Assembly: GCA_964017235.1 (NCBI GenBank)
Contig: OZ024935.1
Coordinates: 33,893,596-33,957,595 of the forward strand
Length of the DNA: 64,000 nt
Reading direction: 5' to 3'
From: Sabellastarte sp. h YS-2021
Taxonomy: Eukaryota; Annelida; Polychaeta; Sabellida; Sabellidae
The notes under the pieces are model-generated. The model searched no databases, was not told the DNA's origin, and saw nothing but the letters and a program-made list of their open reading frames with translations. Of the stretch, positions 12,201 through 22,577 are shown piece by piece. Every line of letters starts with the position of its first letter. The first letter of the stretch is position 1. A program made the translations under genes and the position numbers.

Positions 12201-15200
12201 AATTTCCTTTTCCCAATAATGGCGGCCATTTTGAATTTTCAAATTTTTGCCAAAAATAGAAAAACAGGAATTGGCTTCTATCTTCTTAACCGTGCAAGAT
12301 AGAGTGATTTCGTCAAAATTTTCAACCCAACCAATGCAAAAAGGCATGAAGCGGAAATAAATTACATCTACACTATCAAATATTTAAGCATCATTGATAT
12401 ATTTTACAAATGAAACAGGGTCTTGTAAGACTACTGTACAATTTGGGCAAAAGGTTCATGGGTGGACATTACACATGATAATGTGTGTTCTTCTATGCTA
12501 TCCTGTTTCTATTCGCATCTACTATCAACAGGGCGGCCTATTTCTAGTTTTAATTGTTGGTCGTATACATTGTTTTATCATGTTTATGGTGTTAAATAAC
12601 ATTGAGCCCTACATCATAAAGCCCAGGGTTTCTATACCACAATTATTCAATTTTATTTGTGTTTTTATTTGCCTATAATACTTCTGGTAATTATGCCATA
12701 AACCGAAATATCACTGTTCAAATTGTAATTTTATTTTCCCCTCAACTTAGTATTGACTGAAAAAAAGGGAGGCTTTTGTTCATAGTATTGCTATCATTGA
12801 TCGATAATGTACAGGTTTTAGTTGAACAAGCAGGACTTAAAGTATTAATAATTTGCATTACAGGCAGGGTGTTGTTTTTTTCAACTTAATTTGTGAAAGT
12901 AACATATTTATGACCTTTTCTTTCATCAATCTTTGCTTTTCCCCCCAAAAAATATGCCTTGCTACTTGACAAATTATTTTCTGTGACGATACCTGTAATT
13001 TTACTTTGACATTTCTGGTGGGCTTAATTAAAACGGCAAGTAATTATAAATGTATTTCAAATAAAACTGCATAAAAGAATTCTTGTTCTTTGACATTTAC
13101 ATGATTGCATCATGGATTGATTATTGCTTATTATTGATTAGAAAAGCTTTTAACACCTTGATCTCTGCTACAGTTTTCATTCTAAATTAATCGCGGTGGT
13201 CAGGGAAATTTGGCTTTGAGTCAGGGAAAAGTCAGGGAATTTTAAAAACAATCATGAGTGGCAACCCTGAACTGCTTTTAAAACAAAGAAGAAAGAATAC
13301 AGTTGTCTTGGCAACAGAGGTCGTAGATTCTTTACTGTGGGTGGAGCGCCACTCTGGTACAGTAACAGGTCTCCCTCCAGAAGAACGACTACAGAAGCAT
13401 ATCCACTGATCCTTGCAGTTATTATTTTGCTTCCCAGCAGGTACAGTGAACTTCCTGCTTCTCAGACATGAAAATATGGACAGATTACCTTCCTTTGCTG
13501 TAAATTTGGATGAAGATCCAACAGACATCTTTGGGGCAGTATGTGCACTGCCTGTCTGTTCGGCCCTGTTGAAGTATTGCAATAACTATATACTAGATAA
13601 TAAAACCTTCCTATGGCCATGTCTCCAATGGAAAGAATACTGTGACTTTTGAGTTTAATTCTTCTGCAAACTCAACGAAGATCTTCATATTATCACTCTT
13701 CCCAGTTTACCAGGACAGATGGATACAGAGGAACGTGGCTACATTAATGCAAGTCACCATGGAGGCTCTTCTTGCAGTATTACGGGCAGTGATGGGATAT
13801 CTTCATTGCTATCCCAGAGTTGTGCGAATCTTGAGTTGGAGTTGTCAAATTACTCCCCAATCGAATTCGCCAATGCCTGTACTACCCACAATGCAAAGCG
13901 ATGACGTCAGACAGGAAAACATGGCTACAGTACTAAATATACCGCTTAAATGCTTCAAAAGAAAGCGATTCATCCACTCAACAATTGCAGAACTACAGGT
14001 TCCTATGGCAGTTTATTTCTTGTATAGAAACTCGGCTAATGACGACCTGTGATAGATCTCAGTGTCCTGAATTGATTTCTAACTACGACTTCAACGGCCA
14101 TTGCCCACGAGCGAAGTTCGTTTACTATGTCAATAAATACCTGCTTGTCGCCTCATTTAAACTGGAGGCAGCAGAAATTATTAGAAATTCGGTTACAAAG
14201 ATGCGTTCTTCTATGTACCGACTCCCAAGATTTTCAACATCTACTTCAGTTTAATGTACACGGTTAAACCAATCAGTTCAAAGCAATATGAAATTCGGGT
14301 TAGCGACCCCTCTACAGTATCATGCGAGTAGTAAAGAAGCAAAACTCTTTCTTCAGTCTCACGGAATAGGAGTTCACCATATACCTAAACCACTGGTTGT
14401 TTAGTGTACGTAAAAGACACCAGTATTGGGTTCAAACCAAAGAACTCATCCAATTTTTCTTCAACTGGGCTTCGTGATATCGATTTCCTAGGTTACCACT
14501 GCATTTTGGTATCAGGAAATTTCTTTCACCATATACCTAGACTACTGGTTGTTTAGTGTACGTAAAAGACACCAGTATTGGGTTCAAACCAAAGAACTCA
14601 TCCAATTATTCATCAACTGGGCTTCGTGATATCGATTTCCTAGGTTACCACTGCATTTGGTACCAGGAAATTTCTTTCTACCTCGAATAAATTAAATACC
14701 TGAGAATCTATTCAAGACATGGCGATCTCATCACAATCAACCCCAAGGTTGCTTATATCCCAGGTAGGGATACTAGCATCTTTGGAAAAGACTATACCAA
14801 TGGGTCAGTTATGTATGTGTGCCTTTCAGTGGTATCAAGAAAAAACTGGCAATATCTCCAGTCACTAGTTGTGAGAATTCCTGTTTCAAATCCTTCTGAA
14901 AAAGCATATTCAGTGGTGGAAAATGCCAAAAAAATGGGAAATAGGATGCCTTTTCCATACACAGGTGCACTATTCCCTTATTTTCGTAGATGCATTAAAC
15001 CAGGGTTGATGATCCCATCTTAAAGCATCACAGTCAGTGGCTTTGGACAGTTTAAAAATGTATATATTACATTTCAATGTCATACAACTGAAGGCAGTGT
15101 GTTCAGCCCTTAAAAGCCTTCAAGACAAATTCTACACAAAAGAATTCTGATAGCATCAGACAACACCACTGTGTTTGGTTATCTGAACAATCAGGGGGGG

Positions 15201-18200
15201 GAGCGTATACCTGCTAGTTTGGCGCAGCTTGGCCTACTGCAATCCTTGAAATATACTCATAACAGACAGACATATTCTTGGTTGCTTAAAGGTCATACCC
15301 AACATCATCTCCAGAAGGGATAAAGGTTTGGCGCATCCTGGCCTACTGCAATCCTTGAAATATACTCATAAGAGACAGAAATATTCTGGGGTTGCTTAAA
15401 TGTCATACTCAATGATCTCTACAGAAGGGACAAAAGTAATCTGTACAGAATGGTTCTTACTCCCTTTATGGTTCAACGTGCAAGTTTGGCACAAATCAAC
15501 AATAGGTGTTTTATGCAGGTATGCTGCATCTTGGCCTACTGCAATCCTTGAAATATTCTCATATGAGTCAGATATATTCAGGGTTGCCTACATGTCATGT
15601 CAGCCTCTCCACAAAGAACGAAATAATACAGACAGGATAGTCTCTTCATCTTTAAATATTCTATTTGATTTACATAGTTTGTCAAATACCAATGGTAGAG
15701 ATGTTTGCCACCAATATGAGTCACAAACTTCCATTCTATGTTGCCAGTCCTGGATGCAAATGCTCTGAACATAGATGCATTAAACATCTTGTTGGAGGTA
15801 CTGCACTGCTACGCCTTTTGTCCTATATCACTTATTCCAAAAAGTCATTGAACAAGTGAACACCAGGTGCAAAATGATTGTAGTGGCCCCTTGGTGGCCC
15901 ATGATGCATTGGCTTGGGGTCTGGTGAGTCATTCAACCAAACCTCCATTACAGCTACTTCACTGGTCTCAGAAACAGCCATTCAGTCAGAAATTCCATCT
16001 GAATCTGTTGCATTGGCACCTTCATGCTTGGCACCTTAACACCACTCAGAATCTCTTATATCATTTTCTGAGCTAGGGGTAGAGAGATTTAGGGCATCTC
16101 AAGGACCCTCATCTTGGAATGTATGAGTCATGAGGGGTCTTTTTGAGCTCTGGTACCCACAGAATAAGGTGACCATCTCAGAGCCTACTGTCTCAAATAT
16201 ACCAGATTTTTTGATCCATTTACTTGCAAAAATCTGAAACCTGTCACTATTGTTGGCTTTGCAGCAGCCATAGCTGATCATTTACATTTTTTGTGCAGGA
16301 GTTGAGCAAAAGCCTGGATCTTTATAGGCCTATTGCAAGTGTTTATAGAGAGAAGCTCACTGCTAACACAGGTGTAGCATCAAGGGATTTGCCTTTGCTT
16401 CTGTTGGTGTTCACAAAAGGCTCCTTATTAACCTTTAAAGGAGGTCAGTCAGTTAAAAAAAAAAAAAAAAAAAGTTTGACTTGCAAGACTGTTGCAATGG
16501 CATTGGAAGTGTATTCTGGGACTTTGGCTCCTTCAGACACAAGCCTCATAGGAAGGAGGTTACAGTTTCTCCCTCCTACCTACCTTTTCAGCAAGGACCT
16601 ATTAGCCTCAATTGGTCTACATTGGCTCCAGTGGTCACTTCAGCTCTAGATCATTCCTGAACTCAAATTGCCTGGACACATGATTCGTTGTCCTCCTACA
16701 GCACTTACATCCTTCATGGACAGGACTACTGCTTGGAGAAAAGGGAAAGTCTCCTTCTGCCTTTTAGCAAGAATCAGTTGGCTTCTGATGCCCCAGATGG
16801 CTCAAACCAGTGGTCATTCCAGCTCACAAACCTTTCTTGAGCTGACGTTGGACTGATGTTGTGACACTCTACCCTCTTACAGTACTTAGTTACTATCAAG
16901 ACAGTACAAGTACTTCAAGGAGGTGAAGCATCTCTTGCTCATATCTTTTAAGGAAGGCTTGATTGAGATATCTTGAGTTCTGCTATCTCTTCCTGGATCA
17001 ATCTGGATCCATGATTAGATTGCCAGTCCCTTAATTCTGATTCTCAGAATCTATACATTGAGGCACATATTAGATACATGGCTGCCTCTTTAGTTTTCAA
17101 GAGTGGGGTCTTACCTGAGCAGATATGGAACTCTTCTTATTGGAAGACCCACAATTCTTTACTACATTCTACTCGAAGAAGTAGCTTGGCAATCCCATGA
17201 CTAGTCCATGAACAAATTGGGCCTTGTGGATTCACCTCAGCATGTAGTCAATTTTTGTGTATTTTTACATGTTATTGATATGACTCACATATTTATGTTC
17301 CCTCCAGTTATACAAGTGTTGTGTCACTGACATATGTCTTTCTTCACTTACATATGGCCCCATATCTGCACTTTATGCAGTTCAGTTTGCCTGCTTGCAG
17401 ATATTCTCATTGTCAGATGATGACATCTTGTTTGGGGAGACAGGCAGACATCTCCGGCCAATACCGGGTGATGGTTGATAGTGCTATATGATTTGTTGTA
17501 AAATTGTCTACAACAGCAACAGCAGCAACAATGATGATCACATCATGGATCTCTTGTTGAGGTTAGCATATTACTTATCTGTGATGAAGAAGTAATATAT
17601 AACCTAAGATGTGGCGTATGGAAGCTTATCTTATCCTCTTATCAGTGCTTTATTTGGTGACCCCTTGTCTGACAATCATCTAACAGTGTGGCCAAAACAA
17701 ATACCCTCCACCTGTTATGGTTGTATTCAAGCACTTGTGAGGATAAGGTAAGGCTATTTTACGCAATAAAATGTAACAAATTTTATTGTAATTTAACTTT
17801 TTACAAGTTAAATACTTACCTTATCCTCACAAGGATAAACCCACCCTTCCTCCCCGCATAATTTGTTTTCTGGGGACCAAAAATACAATGAAGAACTCTC
17901 GACATTCGTCTGTCGACAACGACTACTGCGCAAGCGCGGACATGCGCAGACAAGGGGTCACCTCTCGTGACAAGAATATTCCTTAAAAAATTCTTGTCGG
18001 TCGATACGTTTTTGCTCCACAAAACCAAACAAGCACTTGTGAGGATAAGGTAAGTATTTAACTTGTAAAAAGTTAAATTACAATAAAATTTGTTACAATT
18101 TGTAAGTTACATACTTTCCGAGATATTGTTGAAAAACCGAAAGTTATTCCCACTCATTATCCATAGTACCGGGGCGCCGGTGTGTACCAAAAAAATACAT

Positions 18201-21200
18201 CCCGGTCTGTATTTCCCCGTATTTAGGGCAAATACGTCGCGTGGTGGATAATAAATTTATTTATTTATTTGGGGTTTTACGTCGCTTTCAACACTGTACA
18301 GGTCATATCACGACGGGTAGTTGGAAGGGCAGAGGAAACCAGTACATACAGTTCGTCAGGGTTCTGTACTGTAAACTGCCGACCAACGGCAAGCAACTAC
18401 CAGCTTTCCCACTTGAGGTAGGCCCGTGAACCGAACCCCGGCCTCAGAGGTGGGAGGCGAGAGTCTTGCCACTCTGCCACCGTGACCCCCTGATCTGTTG
18501 TATAGATCAGTCTACTATAGTTACTATCACATTGTAAAATGTGAATACAGCAGCCACAGCCATGCACAGATAAAAACCCCTTAGGTTGGATCTAATGTTT
18601 ATTTATTTGGGGTTTTACGTTGCTTTCAACGCTGTACAGGTCATATCACGATGGGTAGTTTTGTGGGCAGAGGAAACCGGTACATACAGTTTGTCAAGGT
18701 TCTGTGCTGTAAGCTGTCGACCATTGGTAAGAAACTACCAACTTTCCCACATAGGGTCCAGGGTTTGAACTGCTGACCTCAGAAGTGGGAGGCAAGTGTT
18801 ACCACTGCGCCACCGTTTCCCATGGTTGGATCTAATTGCACCAGAAATATATATCAGAAATATCACCCATTTAGTGAAACCTACAATTGGAGCTCTAACA
18901 GGAAAATTACTTCGGCTGATATGTTAAGCATTGGTCACTGAGTAGCTACTTGCATAAGCTGACAACTAACCGGTTAACTGTTTCTGATATAAAGTATCTT
19001 TGGAGGGAAAGGATATCCAAAAAATGTCAGATATGCAAGCGTCACAGATGTAAATATTACAAACACTATGGTAGATCTCGGAATGGGATAAATGGAAAAG
19101 ATTCATGCAAATTGTTGTGTAATTTGTAAGTAAACATTATATTGCACATATTCAATGTGATATATAGATTAATTGCTTTGAATTGGTAACTTTTAAAGTT
19201 GTGACTCCCAACTTTTAGGAATTTTAATGATCATATAAAATCGCATGTGAGGTGGTATACAAAAGAAAACAGTTAACTGGTTCAGCAGTATTAGTACCAC
19301 TGGTGCTTGGGTAACCTAATATTCCCACTTATTCGGTTAATATGGTTAATTGTTTCAGCCTTAAAAATTACCTGATGGACGTTTATGTTTTAAACTTAAT
19401 CATGAGATAAGACAAATATATACAATCTGAGTCCGCAGGACAAGAATTGTGTATTTTGTCTTTCAGAGTGAGTTTACAAAAGCTTAATTTTTTTTGCCAA
19501 TGGCATTGGCTGGGCAGGCAGCAAGAAAAATTTTGTCTGGGCAGTGTCTCAGAAACAATGAAATATATGAAGTTCACACTTGTTGCTTGGCAGTGTAGGT
19601 GTGCACTTGTGTGACCTTGATTTGATCTTACTGTAGTGACCTGTAAAATCTTGTCTTTTTTACAAATTGTGGTTACTTGGTTCGAGGGTATAGGAGTGCA
19701 ATGTCTTGGTGTGACCTTGATTTAGCCTATGACCTTGGCTCTGCCAGAATATTTCTACTGGCACATTTGAGATATATATCTTCTATTTATTACAAAACTA
19801 ATAATGATCATTATATGTTCTCTTACACAATTGTGCTATCTCTGTTGATAGCAAATTAATTAATTGTTCAATTGATAAATTTTACAGATTCGTAACTTTT
19901 AGTTTACAATTGAATGCTGGTATCTTGCTATTAAATTGTCTTGTTTTAGATAATTTGTCTTTGAAACCTCTCATTTAAAGCCTCTCAGATTGAATCTAAA
20001 TATAGTTCTTCTTTTAGATAACCGAGCAATATTTATGAATAGTAAATATGATACATGTACTCAGACAGTTACAATGTATATTTTAAAATTGGGGAATTTA
20101 TAACATTTATAATTTACATTTGATAATATTCTATCTAATATGACTGATAATAAAATGACCGTCCACTGTATCCATTACTTGTTTGTATATTTAGATGGCA
20201 GCACTGCAGTCTCCATTTTATGGGGACAAGATGAATCTGTATTCCCTGTGTAAGAAGATAGAACAGTGTGACTATCCTCCTCTGCCTGCTGACCACTACT
20301 CACAAGATGTAAGTTTCCTCAAACCTTCACACAGTAAAACTTAAAAATAAATGTAATTACCAGAGGTGTGGTGAAAATCAGGTCTGGGTTGTAGTAACTG
20401 TTCTGAATACTCACATTTTAGTTGGAAACAACTAGGGATGGGTCGGTAGGCTCGGTGTCTCGGTATTGAGAGCATTTGACTGAACTATCATGAGATGTAA
20501 GAACAGCCACTTCACTTGTGAACACGTATAATGGAAGGAAGAGTTAAAATATTAGAAACATACCCATAGTCTGAAGCTTTTATCCCATATTTTCATGCAT
20601 TTACAGACTTTTATAGCAATTATTTAAGCAGAACTGCCATGTTTTGGTTAAGACACTTTAGAACCTTAATCTCACTTGTCAACCCATGTAATTGAAGGAA
20701 AACTTCATTTATTGGGAACAAACAAAAATTCTGAAGAAATTATAAGCTTTTATCTCATATATTGTGCATTTGGAGACTTGTATTGCAATGTTGTTAAGAG
20801 GAAACAGCCATGTTTGGTTGGGGTTTACTAAAACGCAGATTCCCGGAATGGATACGGTTTTGCACTGGAAACCTTTTGATGTACAATGTTTGGTACCGAT
20901 CCATCTCTAAAAACAACTGGAATTAGCACTAAAGTGAATATAACTGTTGATTTAAACAATTTGTTTGAAAATTTAATGTCATCTGTACAAATAATGAAGG
21001 TAGTAAAAACAAATTATACCAGATAGACAAATCTGACTGAACATCAGGCTTTACTCATGTTAGTACTAGTAATGGAAATAATAAACAATATTTTAATAGC
21101 TTTACATAAAAGTACCCCGTATGCAAACTAATGTGCCGGTTACCATGGCACAGAGCCACAGAGAGACCGTTTGGCCACAATTAACAAGATATTAGTTCCA

Positions 21201-22577
21201 TAATTTTGTATGAAAAAATTAATTTCAGCATAATGGATCGATATTGACACTAAGGAACCTGTATTATCTGAGCATGTAGGGAGAGTAAGATTGTGTTTAG
21301 ATAATAGAAGATTCAGTAATCAGAAGAGGTATTTTATTATAAAACCAAAGCAAAACTCAAATTTTGGAAAGTGAATATAAGTTCATAAAAAAATCAAAGG
21401 TCAGATAATTGAGGCTCCACTGCAATACAAGATAGAGTGTAAGCTTCTATTAAAATCAATATCCCAACTAGATATCAACTTATATTGCATTAATAAGGGC
21501 CACGCTGGCAGAGTGGTAACACTGTCGCCTCCCACCTCTTGAGATCGTAGTTTGAATTCCGGCCCAACCTCAACTGGGAAAGCTGGTAGTTGCTAGTAGA
21601 ACCTTGACTAACTTTATATACTGGTTTCCTCTGCCCATAAAACTACCTATTGTGCCCTATACAATGTGTTGAAAGCGACGTTAAAACCCAAATAAATATA
21701 GTGCATTAATATTATTACCTGAAGTTGTCCCTTGTAGTTTTAACTGATTATTATTGTGACCCCCATAAGGATAAACAAAATTTATGATAGTATATCTTAC
21801 CTATAAATTGTCTAAGTGTCACATTACCTGCTTGGATTATTTTTCTTATATTCACAACACCTTATCCTTGTACAGTGGATTAAGTTAACCCAGGGTGAGT
21901 TCAATTTAGATTTGAAAATTCAGTATTTTTCCGGTTTTATAAGACAAAATTAGCCATTACTGGAACCAAATCTTTTAGATAATGGGGACTTTAACTACAA
22001 TAAAATAGCAAATATCATAGAGGCATTACTATAACAACTCAAACGTCTTTACTTTTGGTCCAATTAGGAATCTTTTTTTACTTTTTTCCAAAGTTTAAAG
22101 TAGGTTTCTGTTTGAGCATGTAATATTGGTTTAGTTAATACTGGCTTTACTCATTGTGTGTGTTGTAGGACTTGTAATTGTATGGCAATGTTAAACATTG
22201 GCCTTGGGGGCCATGGTGGCAGAGTGGTAAGACTCTCGCCTCCCACCTCTGAGGCCGGGGTCCGATCAAGTGGGAAAGCTGGTAGTTGCTTGCCGTTGGT
22301 CGGCAGTTTACAGTACAGAACCCTAACGAACTGTATGTACTGGTTTCCTCTGCCCTTCCAACTACCCGTCGTGATATGACCTGTACAGTGTTGAAAGCGA
22401 TGTAAAACCCCAAATAAATAAATAAATAAACATTGGCCTTATCTTTGCTTTTGGATTTTACAGCTGAGAAGTCTGGTGGATTTGTGCATTAATCCCACTC
22501 CTGAACAGCGTCCAGATATCACTTATGTCAACGAAGTGGCCAAGCGAATGCACCATCAGAGTCTTCTGGCTCAGTAG
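6172..22577 (+). CDS. NEK6/7: NEK6/NEK7-type serine/threonine kinase, C-terminal exons
   Basis: The coding exons in the window are 6172-6266, 20195-20308 and 22464-22577, encoding about 106 residues of the kinase C-lobe to the stop. Exon 1 carries the P+1 loop and APE-type motif ([11 protein letters not shown]) and subdomain IX ([11 protein letters not shown]). Exon 2 begins [20 protein letters not shown]. Exon 3 holds the subdomain XI arginine ([14 protein letters not shown]) and a short tail ending SLLAQ. The wording is that of the NEK6/NEK7 subfamily, mitotic kinases activated by NEK9 that act in spindle assembly and cytokinesis. The ATP-binding lobe, HRD and DFG/DLG parts lie left of the window. 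All junctions have GT/AG and compatible phases. Which vertebrate paralogue is the orthologue cannot be told; an invertebrate normally has one. Neighbour PSMB7 converges from the right. Confidence 0.95.
6334..6473. mobile_element. Foldback palindrome (MITE-like)
   Basis: Near-perfect inverted arms of about 55-65 bp meet at gtgcgaagcac (around 6396-6410). The outer parts read gacatatacagaaaaaat on the left and attttttctgtatatgtc on the right. There is no coding capacity. It sits at the start of the large NEK intron, and as RNA it would form a long hairpin near the 5' splice site. Confidence 0.8.
6688..6734 (+). repeat. DIRS left inverted terminal repeat
   Basis: It matches the inverse of 17729-17774 almost perfectly, with one extra T on the left. 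The shared segment includes cttaccttatcctcacaag. Confidence 0.8.
7505..7732 (+). pseudogene. Coiled-coil C-terminal remnant of a transposon protein
   Basis: About 75 residues rich in K, E, L and A (beginning [16 protein letters not shown] and ending KLKLIQKE) look like a coiled coil. The frame stays open upstream to about 7470 without a clear start, so this is probably the last exon or tail of the protein once encoded by the surrounding TIR element. It resembles the Lys/Glu-rich tails on some animal transposon-encoded proteins, but no catalytic domain remains and the function is unassigned. The protein ends about 45 bp before the Helentron-like insertion. Confidence 0.45.
7829..7883 (+). repeat. 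7-bp microsatellite in the element head
   Basis: About seven copies of gtccgat or gtccggc run in tandem just inside the left end of Helentron-like copy B. Copy C has a decayed version (around 38348-38373). Confidence 0.8.
8221..12330. repeat. 169-bp satellite array with 845-bp higher-order repeat
   Basis: About 25 units start at ctatctccttaaccgtgcga, spaced 169 bp (one spacing of 170); the last two are divergent. Each unit holds the near-palindrome aaaatggcggccatttt. Variants recur every fifth unit: aggggatct at about 8622, 9467 and 10312, and gcaatgcaat at about 8801, 9646 and 10491, all 845 bp apart. Three higher-order units span about 8368-10902. Short ORFs on both strands recur at the same period and are a by-product of the repeat. 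Confidence 0.95.
12550..13257. other. Right interior of the TIR transposon
   Basis: AT-rich sequence between the end of Helentron-like copy B and the right TIR. It holds two or three gtcaggga motifs near 13200-13240 and nothing that reads as a protein. Confidence 0.5.
13290..14040 (+). pseudogene. DIRS 5' coding remnant (region before RT)
   Basis: Two overlapping short frames (13642-14052 and 13719-13904) lie between the DIRS leader and RT motif 1, where DIRS elements carry their first ORF or the RT N-terminus. No domain is recognisable, and stops and shifts occur throughout. Assignment is by position only. Confidence 0.4.
14041..15060 (+). pseudogene. DIRS reverse transcriptase, degenerate
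   Basis: Recognisable pieces in order are [10 protein letters not shown] (from about 14044, the first RT motif), a QSHGI-like segment near 14355, the catalytic YxDD box decayed to YLNHW (14382-14396), a second copy of that box YLDYW (14534-14548), and [11 protein letters not shown] near 14780. The box lies in a ~152-bp segment duplicated in tandem. In live DIRS elements the box reads YLDDW, so both copies have lost catalytic aspartates. Many stops and at least three frames are involved. Confidence 0.75.
15100..16080 (+). pseudogene. DIRS RNase H and linker, degenerate
   Basis: [16 protein letters not shown] (about 15153-15200) is the RNase H strand with DN..V..YLN.QGG seen in DIRS elements. 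A segment beginning ttggcctactgcaatccttg is then present three times (about 15228, 15340, 15531) as imperfect copies. Further on, [11 protein letters not shown] (about 15436) and [18 protein letters not shown] (about 15690) match the RH-to-YR linker. The frame is broken repeatedly. Confidence 0.7.
16290..17240 (+). pseudogene. DIRS tyrosine recombinase, degenerate
   Basis: The clearest trace is [18 protein letters not shown] (from about 17061), which keeps the H-x-x-R box of the tyrosine recombinase catalytic core. The catalytic tyrosine is not confidently placed. A 19-A run interrupts the frame near 16456. Position after RNase H and before the right ITR fits DIRS order. Confidence 0.55.
17729..17774 (+). 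repeat. DIRS right inverted terminal repeat
   Basis: It is the inverse of 6688-6734 (contains cttgtgaggataaggtaagg). It directly abuts the left end of the short 17773-18096 element. Confidence 0.8.
17773..18096 (-). mobile_element. 324-bp DIRS-derived palindromic element
   Basis: Perfect 61-bp inverted ends (starting gtaacaaattttattgtaat) bound an interior that, inverted, is nearly identical to the DIRS leader 6725-6890, with about two differences over ~165 bp. It could be a non-autonomous derivative or a rearranged terminus of the adjacent DIRS. No coding capacity. Confidence 0.7.
18253..18490 (-). mobile_element. tRNA-derived SINE, copy 1
   Basis: Read on the minus strand: a tRNA-like head with A box tggcagagtgg and a B-box-like gttcg..cc part, a body (ggtttcctctgcccttcc), and the tail ttgaaagcgacgtaaaaccc ending in (aaat)n. 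Same family as the copies at 18597, 21496, 22206, 25480 and 50807. Confidence 0.85.
18597..18823 (-). mobile_element. tRNA-derived SINE, copy 2
   Basis: A divergent copy with a 13-bp target duplication, ggttggatctaat (18584-18596 and 18824-18836), direct evidence of retroposition. Confidence 0.9.
18837..20194. other. NEK intron, no recognised element
   Basis: AT-rich intron sequence up to the acceptor tatttag at 20194. No repeats with clear ends were seen. Confidence 0.4.
20195..20308 (+). CDS. NEK6/7: NEK6/7 exon: C-lobe helices
   Basis: Acceptor ttag, donor gtaagt; 38 codons in phase 0, from [10 protein letters not shown] to LPADHYSQD. It contains [12 protein letters not shown], characteristic of NEK6/7. 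Confidence 0.95.
20309..21495. other. NEK intron, no recognised element
   Basis: Intron sequence between the last two NEK exons, before a SINE. Two related segments (about 20540-20640 and 20680-20830, sharing cttttatc.catat and cagccatgtttgg) suggest an old degenerate duplication. Confidence 0.35.
21496..21701 (+). mobile_element. tRNA-derived SINE, copy 3
   Basis: The head starts ggccacgctggcagagtgg and the tail ends caaataaatata. It is flanked by a 10-bp duplication tgcattaata (21486-21495 and 21702-21711). Confidence 0.9.
22206..22427 (+). mobile_element. tRNA-derived SINE, copy 4
   Basis: A well-preserved copy with A box tggcagagtgg and tail (aaat)n. The target duplication is 13 bp, aaacattggcctt (22193-22205 and 22428-22440). 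It ends 36 bp before the last NEK exon, close to the acceptor. Confidence 0.92.
22464..22577 (+). CDS. NEK6/7: NEK6/7 last coding exon
   Basis: Acceptor ttacag; 37 codons and TAG at 22575-22577. It encodes [20 protein letters not shown] with the subdomain XI arginine, then [13 protein letters not shown]. The length matches the end of vertebrate NEK6/7. Confidence 0.95.
   Translation: MRSLVDLCINPTPEQRPDITYVNEVAKRMHHQSLLAQ

Larger units (their letters stand above)
7777..12549 (+). mobile_element. Helentron-like (HINE-type) element copy B, with 25-unit core
   Basis: The left end ttatgtccacccc begins a hairpin (ccacccccctggggggtgg). It is followed by a gtccgat/gtccggc microsatellite (about 7829-7883) and a ~330-bp head. 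The core is the 169-bp array 8221-12330. The right flank (12330-12549) carries gggtggacatta, the inverse of the left end, then a hairpin acacat-gata-atgtgt and the end ctatttctagtt. Paired subterminal repeats, a 3' hairpin and insertion beside T residues are the layout of Helentron-derived HINEs. It is non-autonomous. The flanks join as the host TIR element on either side. Confidence 0.75.
7187..13269. mobile_element. TIR DNA transposon (CAGGGTTGCCAC ends) inserted in the DIRS
   Basis: The ends are cagggttgccac (7187-7198) and gtggcaaccctg (13258-13269), a perfect 12-bp inverted repeat. They are flanked by the direct repeat aactg (7182-7186 and 13270-13274), a 5-bp target duplication. Multiple gtcaggga motifs lie just inside both ends in the same rather than inverted orientation. 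The interior keeps one coiled-coil coding remnant and is otherwise taken up by a Helentron-like insertion. The superfamily is not assigned. Confidence 0.75.
6688..17774 (+). mobile_element. Degenerate DIRS-like tyrosine-recombinase retroelement
   Basis: Inverted terminal repeats of about 46 bp bound the element: 6688-6734 contains gcgtaaaatagccttacctt and 17729-17774 is its inverse. Between them, once a later insertion at 7187-13269 is removed, lie decayed RT, RNase H and tyrosine-recombinase regions in the order known for DIRS elements. About 5 kb remains after removal, near the usual DIRS size. All frames are broken by stops and shifts, so it is dead. It is in the same orientation as the host NEK gene. 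Confidence 0.8.

Noticed and set aside
8238..12347. Dozens of 74-, 80- and 104-residue ORFs on both strands
   Set aside because: They recur every 169 bp on both strands and track the satellite unit; no independent coding signal.
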